A stretch of DNA of 64,000 nt from Mageeibacillus sp. UBA6980 (lineage in GTDB: Bacteria > Bacillota > Clostridia > Saccharofermentanales > Saccharofermentanaceae), in contig DJYK01000028.1 in assembly GCA_002450095.1 (NCBI GenBank), positions 107,949-171,948 on the forward strand, read 5' to 3'. This document shows positions 26,230-34,432 of this stretch, in pieces. The notes beneath the pieces are model-generated. The model worked only from the letters and a program-made list of their open reading frames with translations, made no database searches and was not told where the DNA came from. Both the position numbers and the translations under genes were made by a program. Position 1 is the stretch's first letter. The number at the start of each line of letters is the position of its first letter.

Positions 26230-27881
26230 TATTTTGAGAGCTGTAGTGAGTCGGATGAGAATTCTATGACTCTGTCACAAACTGACAGTGCTGCAGGTCT
26301 GTGCGTCACGATTATAACTGTCTTGTCAGTGAGGCTTCTCAAATTATCGAGCAATTTCTTCTCTGTCTTCGAGTCAAGAGCGCTCGTTGCCTCATCGAGC
26401 AGAAGGATCGGACCGCCGGAACAGATTGCTCGCGCTATGGCTATTCTCTGAAGCTGACCCTCCGACAGTCCGCTTCCCTTCTCCCCTAACATGAGATCAA
26501 GATCTGTTATGAACTCGTCGGCACAGGCTATATGGAGCGCTTCCCTTATACTCTCCTCCCCGACATCAGCCCTTCCGAAGCTGACGGCCTCTCTGACTGT
26601 CCCGTTCATGAGGTAATTCCCCTGCGGCACATAAGCGAAGAGGCTTCTGTAAGACACATCAAGGACCGAATCATCGATATACATCTGTCCCTCGTCAAGA
26701 GGATAGAGTCCGAGTAGGAGCTTGAGAACGGTCGATTTGCCGCAGCCGCTGTAACCCGTGAAAGCGATAAATTCACCCTTCTTTATCTCAAGATCATAGT
26801 TATCGAGGACCTTTACACGGTTCCCGTCCTCATCGGACGGATATGAGAATCCGGCACCCCGAAGCCCGAGCTTACTGAATGACTCATTATAGATGCGAAG
26901 CGCTTCTGAATGGGACATTACCTTCTTATCATCTGCATACTCTTCGACTTCCATAAGTCGCTCGGCACTTGCGGTCATCGAATACCAGCGGGGAATAAAA
27001 CCGCTGAGATTGGCAAAAGGGCCCTCGATCTGTGCGATGAGCTGTATTATCGCAGTCAAAGTGCCGTAGGTTACCGTTCCGGTTATGATACCTCCGGCGC
27101 AGTAGATTATCCCGATAAGATACATTCCCTGTAAAGCCGCTCCGAATCCCAGATTCGCGAAGTTGGAGAAATTACTTCTGGAAAGCCTGGCCTTCCTGTG
27201 GTCTGCCATCTTCAGAAGCGCCTCTTCCCTGACCTGATCTTCAGCGGTAAAGGCCTTGATGATCTGAAGACTTCCTATTCGCTCCTGAAGGAACACACGA
27301 AGCCTTCCGTCGCTTTCCTGTATCCTCTTATGAAGTCTTTTAAGTATCTTACGAAAGCTGTATGTGAGGAGTACGATGATGATCCCTCCGGGGATCATTA
27401 TATAAGCAAACCACTTATCGAGTGCGATTATCATTATAAGGGCCGATATAAGCCTTATGATCATTCCGATAAATCCCGGCACGATCTCGACAAAACCGTT
27501 CGTCACGACAACGGTATCATTCGTAAGGCGGTTGAGCCACTCGCCCGTGTGAACGGCACTGACCGCAGAATAATCCTTGCGAAGGATATCATCGGTAAGC
27601 CTGATCTTAAAAAGGTTCTCTGTATCTGCCTTGGCAAGCTCCCTTATCCCTCTTATAAGAGCGGAGAGGATCAATATAACGGCAACAAGGATAATAAGAC
27701 AGATCACATTCCTCATAAAACCGCCCCTATCGCGCGCTGCCGCACAGTCTACGATATTTCTCAGGTACAGGGCATAGAGGACCCCTGTTCCGCCCGACAG
27801 AGCCTGAAGAACGATAAGGACGAGAACATATATCTTCGTCTTTCCCGTCACTTTCCAAAGCCAGTTTACCGTCTTATCCAA
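26229..27881 (-). CDS. ABC exporter with fused permease and ATPase domains
   Basis: A 550-residue half-transporter. The membrane domain has six helices (about 17-310). The ATPase domain shows Walker A GYSGCGKST (376-384), signature LSEGQ (472-476), Walker B ILLLDE (492-497) and His527. It lacks an N-terminal C39 peptidase domain. It overlaps the S26-like peptidase gene by eight bases and shares an operon with pqqD, so a peptide or modified peptide is the likely cargo (inference). A lipid or drug substrate cannot be excluded. Confidence 0.9.
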   Translation of the reverse strand: MDKTVNWLWKVTGKTKIYVLVLIVLQALSGGTGVLYALYLRNIVDCAAARDRGGFMRNVICLIILVAVILILSALIRGIRELAKADTENLFKIRLTDDILRKDYSAVSAVHTGEWLNRLTNDTVVVTNGFVEIVPGFIGMIIRLISALIMIIALDKWFAYIMIPGGIIIVLLTYSFRKILKRLHKRIQESDGRLRVFLQERIGSLQIIKAFTAEDQVREEALLKMADHRKARLSRSNFSNFANLGFGAALQGMYLIGIIYCAGGIITGTVTYGTLTAIIQLIAQIEGPFANLSGFIPRWYSMTASAERLMEVEEYADDKKVMSHSEALRIYNESFSKLGLRGAGFSYPSDEDGNRVKVLDNYDLEIKKGEFIAFTGYSGCGKSTVLKLLLGLYPLDEGQMYIDDSVLDVSYRSLFAYVPQGNYLMNGTVREAVSFGRADVGEESIREALHIACADEFITDLDLMLGEKGSGLSEGQLQRIAIARAICSGGPILLLDEATSALDSKTEKKLLDNLRSLTDKTVIIVTHRPAALSVCDRVIEFSSDSLQLSK

Positions 27882-28299
27882 ATCGCTTCACAAGCCTCCC
27901 GGCAGTTCTTCTGATACAGGCATATACCGCTCTCAGAGGATAGATCGCACACCATATCCTGACATATGCTCTATAACCTTTGTGGTCTACGCTATATTCT
28001 TTGCCCTTGCGTTTAAATCCCGTAAGGACGCCGATAACTTTATCGTCGGGGACTTTCTCGACAGTATATGTGTTATCTCCTCTTATAAGATAGAATCCGT
28101 CTCCCGGCTTCAATACCCGGTGAAGAACATAGCTGTCGCCTCTCTTATAGAGGGCGACGTCATATTTCCGAAGGCGTCTTTGGGGAACCGTAATAAACAC
28201 GAGATCTCTGTTCTCGTGAAGCATAGGCATCATGCTCACGCCGCGCGTCTTATAAACAAGCTTGCCGTCACGGGCAAGAAGCTCCTCAAAACTCGTCAT
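27874..28299 (-). CDS. S24/S26-like peptidase without membrane anchor
   Basis: A 141-residue protein with a signal-peptidase-like core. SMMPML (22-27) provides Ser22, LHRV (59-62) provides His60 at the place where ER-type S26 enzymes have the catalytic His, and RGDN (73-76) is the box E-like motif. There is no N-terminal membrane helix; a weak hydrophobic segment lies near the C-terminus (VRIWCAIYPLRAVYACI, about 113-129). It overlaps pqqD by four bases and the ABC gene by eight. The probable role is leader peptide cleavage in a peptide maturation/export system; not proven. Confidence 0.75.
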   Translation of the reverse strand: MTSFEELLARDGKLVYKTRGVSMMPMLHENRDLVFITVPQRRLRKYDVALYKRGDSYVLHRVLKPGDGFYLIRGDNTYTVEKVPDDKVIGVLTGFKRKGKEYSVDHKGYRAYVRIWCAIYPLRAVYACIRRTAGRLVKRFG

Positions 28300-28556
28300 T
28301 CCTCGATTGCGTTAATACTTCTTAACTTACCTAACACCATCGAGACATCGGAAGCTATTTCTTCACGGGACGCATTATATTTGGCGCACATGGCATCGAC
28401 GATCTTATCTTCAGTCGTATCTTCCTTAAGAAGATCGACTATGAACGCCGCCGTCTTATTGCCCTTTACAAGGCCGCTGAAAGACTCGTTTCCCACGGGA
28501 ACGATAAAACGTACATCATCTATATCCTGCGTTATAAAATCGCTTCGAAGTCTCAT
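28296..28556 (-). CDS. PqqD-like peptide chaperone
   Basis: An 86-residue winged-helix protein of the PqqD family, which binds leader peptides of ribosomally made, modified peptides (RiPP recognition element). Pattern: a short strand region, then GNKTAAFIVDLLKED, where PqqD proteins have the N-T/G-T-A-x-x-I-W/L-x-x-L motif, then helices to the end. It is the first gene of a three-gene operon with overlaps of four and eight bases. GGAG lies 11 bases before the ATG. No radical-SAM partner or precursor peptide was found nearby. Confidence 0.78.
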   Translation of the reverse strand: MRLRSDFITQDIDDVRFIVPVGNESFSGLVKGNKTAAFIVDLLKEDTTEDKIVDAMCAKYNASREEIASDVSMVLGKLRSINAIEE

Positions 28557-28579
28557 ATGTTGATCATCTCCGGATCTGT

Positions 28580-28600
28580 AATGTTAAATCTTCTAACATT
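28580..28600 (-). promoter_or_regulatory. Inverted repeat upstream of the pqqD cassette
   Basis: A perfect 7-bp inverted repeat AATGTTA/TAACATT with seven-base spacing is centred about 34 nt upstream of pqqD. It coincides with a possible promoter (TTTGTA, then TAACAT). It is a candidate operator; no U-tract follows. Confidence 0.4.
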
Positions 28601-28623
28601 TTACTACAAAGAGGGCAACAAAA

Positions 28624-28645
28624 AAGCTGTCCTGTAAGACAGCTT
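28624..28645 (-). terminator. Terminator of rpmB
   Basis: AAGCTGTC/GACAGCTT stem with a six-base loop and six U residues on the minus strand, 27 nt beyond the rpmB stop. Confidence 0.85.
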
Positions 28646-28671
28646 CTGTTCTTCTGATATAAAAGAATTCC

Positions 28672-28869
28672 TTATGCTCTCTTTACGAGACCGGAACGAA
28701 GGCAACGTGTGCAGACCTTCATTGTCTTAGGGGTGCCGTCAACAACTACCTTGACGCTGTGAACGTTGGGCTGCTGCTGTGAGAGGGCACGACGAGAAAT
28801 CTGCGAACGTGTGATTCTTATCTTTCTACCAAAAAATGTGTCCTTCTGACAAACTTCGCACTTAGCCAT
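28672..28869 (-). CDS. rpmB: Ribosomal protein bL28 (zinc-binding form)
   Basis: A 65-residue ribosomal protein L28 of the large subunit. The ATG at 28869 (MAKCEVC) follows AGGAGG; the longer reading frame upstream is not needed. Four cysteines (4, 7, 53, 56) make it the zinc-binding C+ type. The last part, LRSGLVKRA, is typical. It has its own promoter (28912-28940) and terminator. Its sequence and position are normal. Confidence 0.95.
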   Translation of the reverse strand: MAKCEVCQKDTFFGRKIRITRSQISRRALSQQQPNVHSVKVVVDGTPKTMKVCTRCLRSGLVKRA

Positions 28870-28911
28870 TCGGATACACCTCCTATCTTTTCTTCTTAAA
28901 ACGCAAGTGCA

Positions 28912-28940
28912 ATAATACCACACACAAATTGAGTTTGCAA
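28912..28940 (-). promoter_or_regulatory. Promoter of rpmB
   Basis: Minus-strand TTGCAA (28935-28940), a 17-nt spacer and TATTAT (28912-28917); the leader is about 35 nt. Confidence 0.75.
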
Positions 28941-28948
28941 CCACAAAA

Positions 28949-30133
28949 TCAGTCTGAAAACACTCTTCTTACAGATGCGATTCTTCCGGCGATATCACTG
29001 TCCGCCGTAAAGTCCCGAAGTCTTATGGTCGTGCCCGCTTCCGAACGCATAAGCAAAGTGCCGGTATCCGTGCAAAGGGCCGCTTCGTATTCGCCTCTGT
29101 TGGTATTGGAAGTAAGGAAGACTATATCCCCCGGGATTATCGATTCTATAAGAAGATCACCTGTTACGGCATCGTATTCGAGAGGGACGGCGGTACCTGC
29201 CTCCATCTGCTCTTCCACGGTCCTCGGCATAACGATACCGTTGACACACGAACAGACATATATAAGGCCGTTCATGGATATCCCCTGCTTTGTTATCCCG
29301 TTCTCGAAGTATGTGGCATTTACGAGGGATAGTGCGGAGCTGACAAAATAACGGCTCGAGACGACCTCGATGGATGATCTTGGCTCGATCTCGATAACTC
29401 CGGAAGAACCTACCCAGCCGGTCCCGCCTCCGGGCAGAGCCACCTGATAAACTCCGTCACGTTTTACGTCGGAATAGAGGACGGTGTTCATCATTACCTG
29501 GGTGATAAGCGTTCCCTGGCTCGCATGAGTCATGACGTTCTTCGAGGTCTCGGATATCACCAGCATGTATTCGTGAAGATCGGGCTCGACCGAGGACGTG
29601 TCGGTCGTAAGATAACTGCTTAACACAAATCCTTCGATTCCGTCCGAGGTCCTGATCTTTGTAAAATCTCCGCTCTCGCCGGTGACTTTGACGGCTTCGT
29701 TATAGAGGACCTGCGTGATGCGGGGAGACGTTGTGTCAGCCCTCTCGAGGACATTCGCGACAGAGACAGTGACCACGCGGTAGGTGTCGTCATACATGAG
29801 GTTTACTTCCTTCTGCACGAAAAGCTCGATATTGGTGCCCTTAAAAAGCTCCGGCAGCGTATTCGGGAGTATCACGAATACCGATGTGATTATAAGCGCG
29901 GTAACGATCAGTGCCGCTATGAGCCTTATAAGCATATGTCTGCCCTTGGCCGCTACCGTGGCTTCACGTTCGTGAAGACCCCACATGTCATACATATCTT
30001 CGGCTTGACCGTAATTACCTGAGATTTCCGTAGCCTCATTAAGGAACGAGGCGGCATCCTCGACGTGTCTTATACCCTTGTCGAAGCTGCCTTTGGAGGA
30101 TTTCTTATTATCTTTCTTATCAGATTTCTTCAT
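28949..30133 (-). CDS. Membrane-anchored SH3/NlpC-P60-like protein with lost catalytic residues
   Basis: A 394-residue protein: a Lys-rich cytoplasmic part (1-66), a membrane helix (68-89), two SH3-like domains (about 122-176 and 187-248) and a C-terminal NlpC/P60-like domain (about 260-394). The catalytic segment of true enzymes, D-C-S-G, reads S286-M287-N288-G289, so the Cys nucleophile is Met. The PGDIVFL part (334-340) is intact, but the catalytic His position (in HVGIY) reads EAALC (350-354). It should still bind cell-wall peptides but cannot hydrolyse them. It overlaps acpS by 14 bases, last gene of the vanW operon. Confidence 0.72.
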   Translation of the reverse strand: MKKSDKKDNKKSSKGSFDKGIRHVEDAASFLNEATEISGNYGQAEDMYDMWGLHEREATVAAKGRHMLIRLIAALIVTALIITSVFVILPNTLPELFKGTNIELFVQKEVNLMYDDTYRVVTVSVANVLERADTTSPRITQVLYNEAVKVTGESGDFTKIRTSDGIEGFVLSSYLTTDTSSVEPDLHEYMLVISETSKNVMTHASQGTLITQVMMNTVLYSDVKRDGVYQVALPGGGTGWVGSSGVIEIEPRSSIEVVSSRYFVSSALSLVNATYFENGITKQGISMNGLIYVCSCVNGIVMPRTVEEQMEAGTAVPLEYDAVTGDLLIESIIPGDIVFLTSNTNRGEYEAALCTDTGTLLMRSEAGTTIRLRDFTADSDIAGRIASVRRVFSD

Positions 30134-30524
30134 GGCACAGAAGAACGCATACAGCCGAAGCGTAATCCCTTTCGTGGGTTATGGAAACGGATGAGGAACA
30201 GACCTTAAGTCTTTCCGTTATCTTATGGGCCTTGCCGTGAAAGACCGGATACGGAGCGCCATTATCGTCTGTCAGGATCTCGATATCGGGCAAAGCGATA
30301 TCCTCGGCAAGTATTCCGGTACCGAGTGCCTTGGACACCGCCTCCTTAGCGGCGAACCTGCCGGCCAGGGACTCGGCCTTCTTCTCATCAGATCTGTGGG
30401 AGAGGATGTATTCTGTCTCTTTTTCCGAACAGGACTTATTGAGAAAGGACATAAAATGATCGCCCTCGACGATAGCCTTGATCCTCGGGATATAAACGGA
30501 ATCGATACCGCTTCTGATCTTCAT
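30120..30524 (-). CDS. acpS: Holo-ACP synthase (AcpS)
   Basis: A 134-residue phosphopantetheinyl transferase that activates acyl carrier protein. Motifs GIDSVYIPR (6-14; Asp8 binds Mg), the RFAAKEAVSKALGTG segment (about 56-70, Glu in KEA) and SITHERDYA (near 118-126) are present. The start is ATG, two bases after the DnaC-like gene stops. The enzyme is cytoplasmic and forms a trimer in the family. It overlaps the pseudo-NlpC gene by 14 bases. Confidence 0.94.
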   Translation of the reverse strand: MKIRSGIDSVYIPRIKAIVEGDHFMSFLNKSCSEKETEYILSHRSDEKKAESLAGRFAAKEAVSKALGTGILAEDIALPDIEILTDDNGAPYPVFHGKAHKITERLKVCSSSVSITHERDYASAVCVLLCHEEI

Positions 30525-30525
30525 C

Positions 30526-31398
30526 TTAGAGCTTGCCCGCGGTACGAAGCTTCCCCGCTATCCTCTCATCGGAATCTGAAACAAGGACTTCTAATGCAGA
30601 AGATGAGACTATGACCGTAGCCCTTCCCGTCGCGAGTCTCGCCTCAAGAAGTTCATGCAGAGCCGCAGCGGTCTTGTAGTAACCCGTGATCTCGGGAGCA
30701 TAATCATCTATGACGATAAGATCATAGGACTTAAGTTCTTCTATATCTTCATTGTTCAGCGCAGCGATCTTGTCCGCTTTGATATAATACGCCGTCATTC
30801 CCTGTAATATCGCATATTTACAGGCAACAACAGACAGGTAGGTCTTACCCGACTGAACGCCTCCGGTAAGGACCATGAGGCTATGGGAGGACTTGTTCTC
30901 GAGAAGATCCCTTATCCCCTCGAACATGCGCTTTCTGGCGCCGCCGTCCTTGAAGCGGTCGAATTCGAAGTTCTTAAGCGTATACGAAGCATAATCCTTG
31001 AGACCCGCCTCGGTATAAGCCTCCTCCAGCGCCCCCTTCATACAGGAAGTACAGACGACGCGCCTTCCGTCAGACGTGCTCGTAAAACCCGTATCGGAGC
31101 ACTTGGCACAGAGGACCTTCTCTTCATCGAACTTCGGATCGATATTATTCTCTTCTATGATCTTCTGCCTTTGTTCGCGCAATTCCTCTTCACGCTTGTT
31201 AAGAGCCGGTACAGGGTCATTATCGCCGTCTACGGCACACATCATCCGCTTAACACGGACTTCGACAAGATCGCTGTCAGTCTTTCTTAACTTCGGGTAT
31301 TTTCCGTAGATTTCCTCGACTTTATTGTCGAGATTGATCTTCTTTATATTTCTCGCACGAGCAAGACGCTCGTTGATCGAATCATTTATCGTCTTCAT
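30526..31398 (-). CDS. DnaC/DnaI-like helicase loader ATPase
   Basis: A 290-residue AAA+ protein. The N-terminal part holds a zinc-binding CAKC ... CTSC pair (near residues 93-120), as in DnaI. Walker A is GGVQSGKT and Walker B IVIDD; it ends with a DnaC-like SSSALEVL and arginine region. It is expected to load the replicative helicase with the DnaD-like protein encoded upstream. I chose ATG at 31398 because GGAGG lies five bases before it; the longer reading frame (to 31464) would overlap the DnaD-like gene by 83 bases. Overlap with the chosen start is 17 bases. Confidence 0.85.
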   Translation of the reverse strand: MKTINDSINERLARARNIKKINLDNKVEEIYGKYPKLRKTDSDLVEVRVKRMMCAVDGDNDPVPALNKREEELREQRQKIIEENNIDPKFDEEKVLCAKCSDTGFTSTSDGRRVVCTSCMKGALEEAYTEAGLKDYASYTLKNFEFDRFKDGGARKRMFEGIRDLLENKSSHSLMVLTGGVQSGKTYLSVVACKYAILQGMTAYYIKADKIAALNNEDIEELKSYDLIVIDDYAPEITGYYKTAAALHELLEARLATGRATVIVSSSALEVLVSDSDERIAGKLRTAGKL

Positions 31399-32422
31399 CG
31401 CTTCCTCCCGAGAACATATCAAGTATCGAATCGTGTATAGGAGCATCGTCTTTCCGGTCTTCATCGGAATTGTTCGCTTCAGAAGACTTATCAGCAGTTA
31501 TGCCGGCTTCCTTACCGCTCTTTCTGACATTGGTGCGTCCTTTGGTCCTGGAGACTTTGGACTTGTTCTCCTTCGCCCTCTCGGCCTCATACACTGTCGC
31601 CTTATCAATGGTAAAGACACCTGCCTCATACCATTCCTTAAGCTTCTGCTCTATGTCCAAAGTCTTAATGGAGGATCTCCACTCATTCACCCTGATCGCG
31701 TACTCCACGATCTGCTCATCTGCACCGTAGACATCGACCCATTTATTGAACCGCTCGTAATCCATCTCGGTAAGATGTCTTCTTAGAAGTCTTCCCGTCA
31801 TCTTGGCTATCGAAGAACGCTTGTTCCTTTTATCGTAATACTCCTTAAGCGCATCAGCGGTCGTAAAGCCCTTCTCGAACCATCTTCTCGCGAGATCTTC
31901 CATCTTCGCAACGATATACTGCATACGAAGCTCTTTGCCCTCTTCAAAGAGTGCATATACGACATTATCTTCAAAGTGATAATCGTAAAGACAGGTATCG
32001 ATCAACCTGTAGAACGCATACGGCATGGCTCCCTGGTAGAAAGTCTGCTGTATCGATGTCGCGAGAAGATTACGCTTCTTCTCGTCGCTTCTCATGACGG
32101 GAACGCCGGAGGCATCTGTCCTGCTTTTTACATATTCATCGATCTCGACCTTCTTAAGGTCGACGGAAGAGAATCTGTCCTTATCCTCCCTGATGAACAC
32201 GCTGGCGGAAACGAGTTCGGCAAGTGCCTGATTGACCGCTTCTTCCGGGATCGCTCCGTAGGACACCGCATCCTTCAAAGTAAATGAAGACCCCTTATAT
32301 GTCATGGTCAGCCAAAGATACAGACTTACCGCATCTTTCCCCAACATAGGCATATACCGGGCAATAAATATGTCCGGTATAAGCGTATCTGATATAAGTA
32401 TTTCCAAGTGATCTGAAGCCAC
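31382..32422 (-). CDS. DnaD/DnaB-like primosome protein
   Basis: A 346-residue protein with an N-terminal winged-helix (about 1-100) and a C-terminal DnaD-like region (about 115-280, with two related helical segments around YKW-like motifs: RRWFEKGFTTADALKEY and KEWYEAGVFTIDKATVY). A charged Lys/Asp tail follows. It is thought to remodel DNA and recruit the helicase loader. GTG is the start. It precedes the DnaC-like gene and overlaps it; the pair matches the DnaD-DnaI arrangement seen in Firmicutes. Confidence 0.83.
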   Translation of the reverse strand: MASDHLEILISDTLIPDIFIARYMPMLGKDAVSLYLWLTMTYKGSSFTLKDAVSYGAIPEEAVNQALAELVSASVFIREDKDRFSSVDLKKVEIDEYVKSRTDASGVPVMRSDEKKRNLLATSIQQTFYQGAMPYAFYRLIDTCLYDYHFEDNVVYALFEEGKELRMQYIVAKMEDLARRWFEKGFTTADALKEYYDKRNKRSSIAKMTGRLLRRHLTEMDYERFNKWVDVYGADEQIVEYAIRVNEWRSSIKTLDIEQKLKEWYEAGVFTIDKATVYEAERAKENKSKVSRTKGRTNVRKSGKEAGITADKSSEANNSDEDRKDDAPIHDSILDMFSGGSDEDDK

Positions 32423-32436
32423 TGCCGTTATGCCTG

Positions 32437-34248
32437 TCAGGCTGCAGGTACTTCTTCCGCAGGCGGCGGATCAACAGGATCCGCGACCTGTTCGGGGTTA
32501 GCGTTAGGATCTGCATTAGGGTCGACATTGGGATCGACGTTCGGATCGGGAGATGTCTCGACAGAAGTCTCGGCAGGTCCTTCGACGACACCTGTCAAAG
32601 CGCCGGTCGATGCATCGAGCACAGCCTGCGTGCCGTCGGGATTAAGCGTACCGACCTCGATCTGGGCTGATATGGTCGAATAATTCGATGGAGGAAGTTC
32701 AACTCTTCTGATCTCGTTGCCGCTCGCATCCATCCAGATCTGATAAGAAGTGGCGTGAACACCATCGTGCGCAGGTCTTAAGCTGTTGGTCTCCCCTACG
32801 GGAAGAGCGGGATTGGCGATATATGCAACGCCCGCGGCTGTAGTCGATAATGTCTCTCCCTCGAATACGATATACTGTCCGTCAGGCAACTGATGTCCGT
32901 AGATCGAGACGGTTATCTTGGATGTTGAAGGATCCCAGTATGCCGACAGAGCGATCGGGTATCCGGAAGTATTTCTGAATACAAAGTCCTGATTGCCCCA
33001 GTCAACTGCAGCATCCGTACCGGCTGCGGCATAGGTGGACGGCCACATGTGAGGCCATCTCTCGATGACTTCGAGATCGGACTTGATTACGGACTGATAG
33101 ATCATGGAGCTGACCTGGCAGATACCTCCGCCGTACGCCTGTGCGGACTGACCGTTCTCGATAACTCCCGCTACCTCATAACCGGTCGACTCATTTCTCG
33201 GTCCTACAAAATCATTGAAAGAGAACACATCGCCGGGCTGCATGATAAGTCCGTTGATCTTCTCGCATGTGATTGAGATATTGTGATTTCTGCTGCTGTT
33301 GGATGTTGTCGTAGATGTGGATGAAGCAATGAGACCGAACTCGTTCCGGATCATCTCGCTGGACAATGACGGCTCCGTAACCTCGGCAACGACGGGAACA
33401 GTTCCCTCGTATACACCGCTCTCGAGCAATGAAGTAACATCTGTTACCGCATCGTCGAGATTTATCTCATATCCTCTGCTCGACTCCGTATACTCGAACG
33501 AACCGTCCTGAGGGTTAAAGCCCGTGATAACGGCATCCTGTGCGACGCTAGTAGAATTGGAAAGAGTGCTGGTTACGATCTGTCCTACCGATTCGGTAGA
33601 GAGCGTATATGCAGAATTGTATACCACGGGGTTGCTTAAGAGCGCAAGGCGCTGATTGTATATGTTGAGAAGAGTCTGATCATCCTCTTCGCCAGTAATC
33701 CTCAAGTAGTTGTATGCCTCGTCGACAATGCTGTCGAGAGTGGATGTAAGAGGAAGAGAGCTAAGATCCAGAGGATAAACGACTCCGTCAAGATCAAGGC
33801 TGATATTGAGCACGGGCTCGGCAGGCTGTGTAGCGCGAAGAGAAGCAAGGGCTTCATCCTTCGTCATGCCTCCGACGTTGGTGCCGTTGATCACGATGCC
33901 GTCGATGAACTTATCCGTAATGAGCATCTCGCGAAGCTGCTTGCCGGAAACCTTATCCGTTGTTCCGTCGGCAAGTACGATCTCATACTTGGGATCGAAG
34001 AAACCGGTCTTATAAAGATAGAATCCGGCACCGCCTCCGATGGCAAGAACGAGTACAACGGCCAAAGCCAAAGCACCTGTGGATGACTTCTTCTTTTTCT
34101 TGGAAGACGCCCTTGAAGACTTCTTGCTCTTAGGCGAAGTCTTTCCCTTGGCATTGACTCTAACCGGGGCATTTCCATACCCTGTATATGAAGGCCTTAC
34201 GCCCCCTCGATTATCAGAAGATCCGTTTCTGCCGGCGCTGTTCTTCAT
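32437..34248 (-). CDS. VanW family protein with peptidoglycan-binding-like repeats
   Basis: A 603-residue protein: a basic N-terminus (1-56), a membrane helix (about 58-80), an exported region with a YoaR-type domain (about 90-290) and the VanW domain (about 320-450; GGGICQVSSMIY is the core motif). A G5-like domain follows (about 455-545), then a tail rich in DPN(V/A) repeats. VanW proteins are found with vancomycin-resistance genes and others, but their activity is not clear. The gene is the first of the operon that ends with the pseudo-NlpC protein and has a good promoter. Confidence 0.87.
   Translation of the reverse strand: MKNSAGRNGSSDNRGGVRPSYTGYGNAPVRVNAKGKTSPKSKKSSRASSKKKKKSSTGALALAVVLVLAIGGGAGFYLYKTGFFDPKYEIVLADGTTDKVSGKQLREMLITDKFIDGIVINGTNVGGMTKDEALASLRATQPAEPVLNISLDLDGVVYPLDLSSLPLTSTLDSIVDEAYNYLRITGEEDDQTLLNIYNQRLALLSNPVVYNSAYTLSTESVGQIVTSTLSNSTSVAQDAVITGFNPQDGSFEYTESSRGYEINLDDAVTDVTSLLESGVYEGTVPVVAEVTEPSLSSEMIRNEFGLIASSTSTTTSNSSRNHNISITCEKINGLIMQPGDVFSFNDFVGPRNESTGYEVAGVIENGQSAQAYGGGICQVSSMIYQSVIKSDLEVIERWPHMWPSTYAAAGTDAAVDWGNQDFVFRNTSGYPIALSAYWDPSTSKITVSIYGHQLPDGQYIVFEGETLSTTAAGVAYIANPALPVGETNSLRPAHDGVHATSYQIWMDASGNEIRRVELPPSNYSTISAQIEVGTLNPDGTQAVLDASTGALTGVVEGPAETSVETSPDPNVDPNVDPNADPNANPEQVADPVDPPPAEEVPAA
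32504..32551 (-). repeat. 12-bp in-frame tandem repeat in the VanW tail
   Basis: Four imperfect 12-bp units encode DPN(V/A) repeats at the C-terminal tail of the VanW protein. The number of units may vary between strains. Confidence 0.7.
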
Positions 34249-34281
34249 CCGTAATCCCTTCCCTTAAAATGTGTACACTTA

Positions 34282-34310
34282 AATATACTTAACCCCAAGT
34301 AAACTTTCAA
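34282..34310 (-). promoter_or_regulatory. Promoter of the vanW operon
   Basis: Minus-strand TTGAAA (34305-34310), a 17-nt spacer and TATATT (34282-34287), about 35 nt before the vanW start. Confidence 0.75.
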
Positions 34311-34351
34311 GAAGATATTCATAAATAAATATGATTTTTAACCGCTGATTT

Positions 34352-34378
34352 TTGTTACATTAGTCTATATGCTATAAT
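34352..34378 (+). promoter_or_regulatory. Promoter of the sugar transferase gene
   Basis: TTGTTA (34352-34357), a 15-nt spacer and an extended -10 (TGCTATAAT, ending 34378) lie about 55 nt before the ATG at 34433. Confidence 0.6.
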
Positions 34379-34432
34379 TTACGTTAACAGGCGATTGTCA
34401 GATGAGCGATCGCATTGTTTTATTGAGAGGAA

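Noticed and set aside
27198..27914. 238-residue plus-strand ORF
   Set aside because: Antisense to the ABC exporter gene with full Walker motifs.
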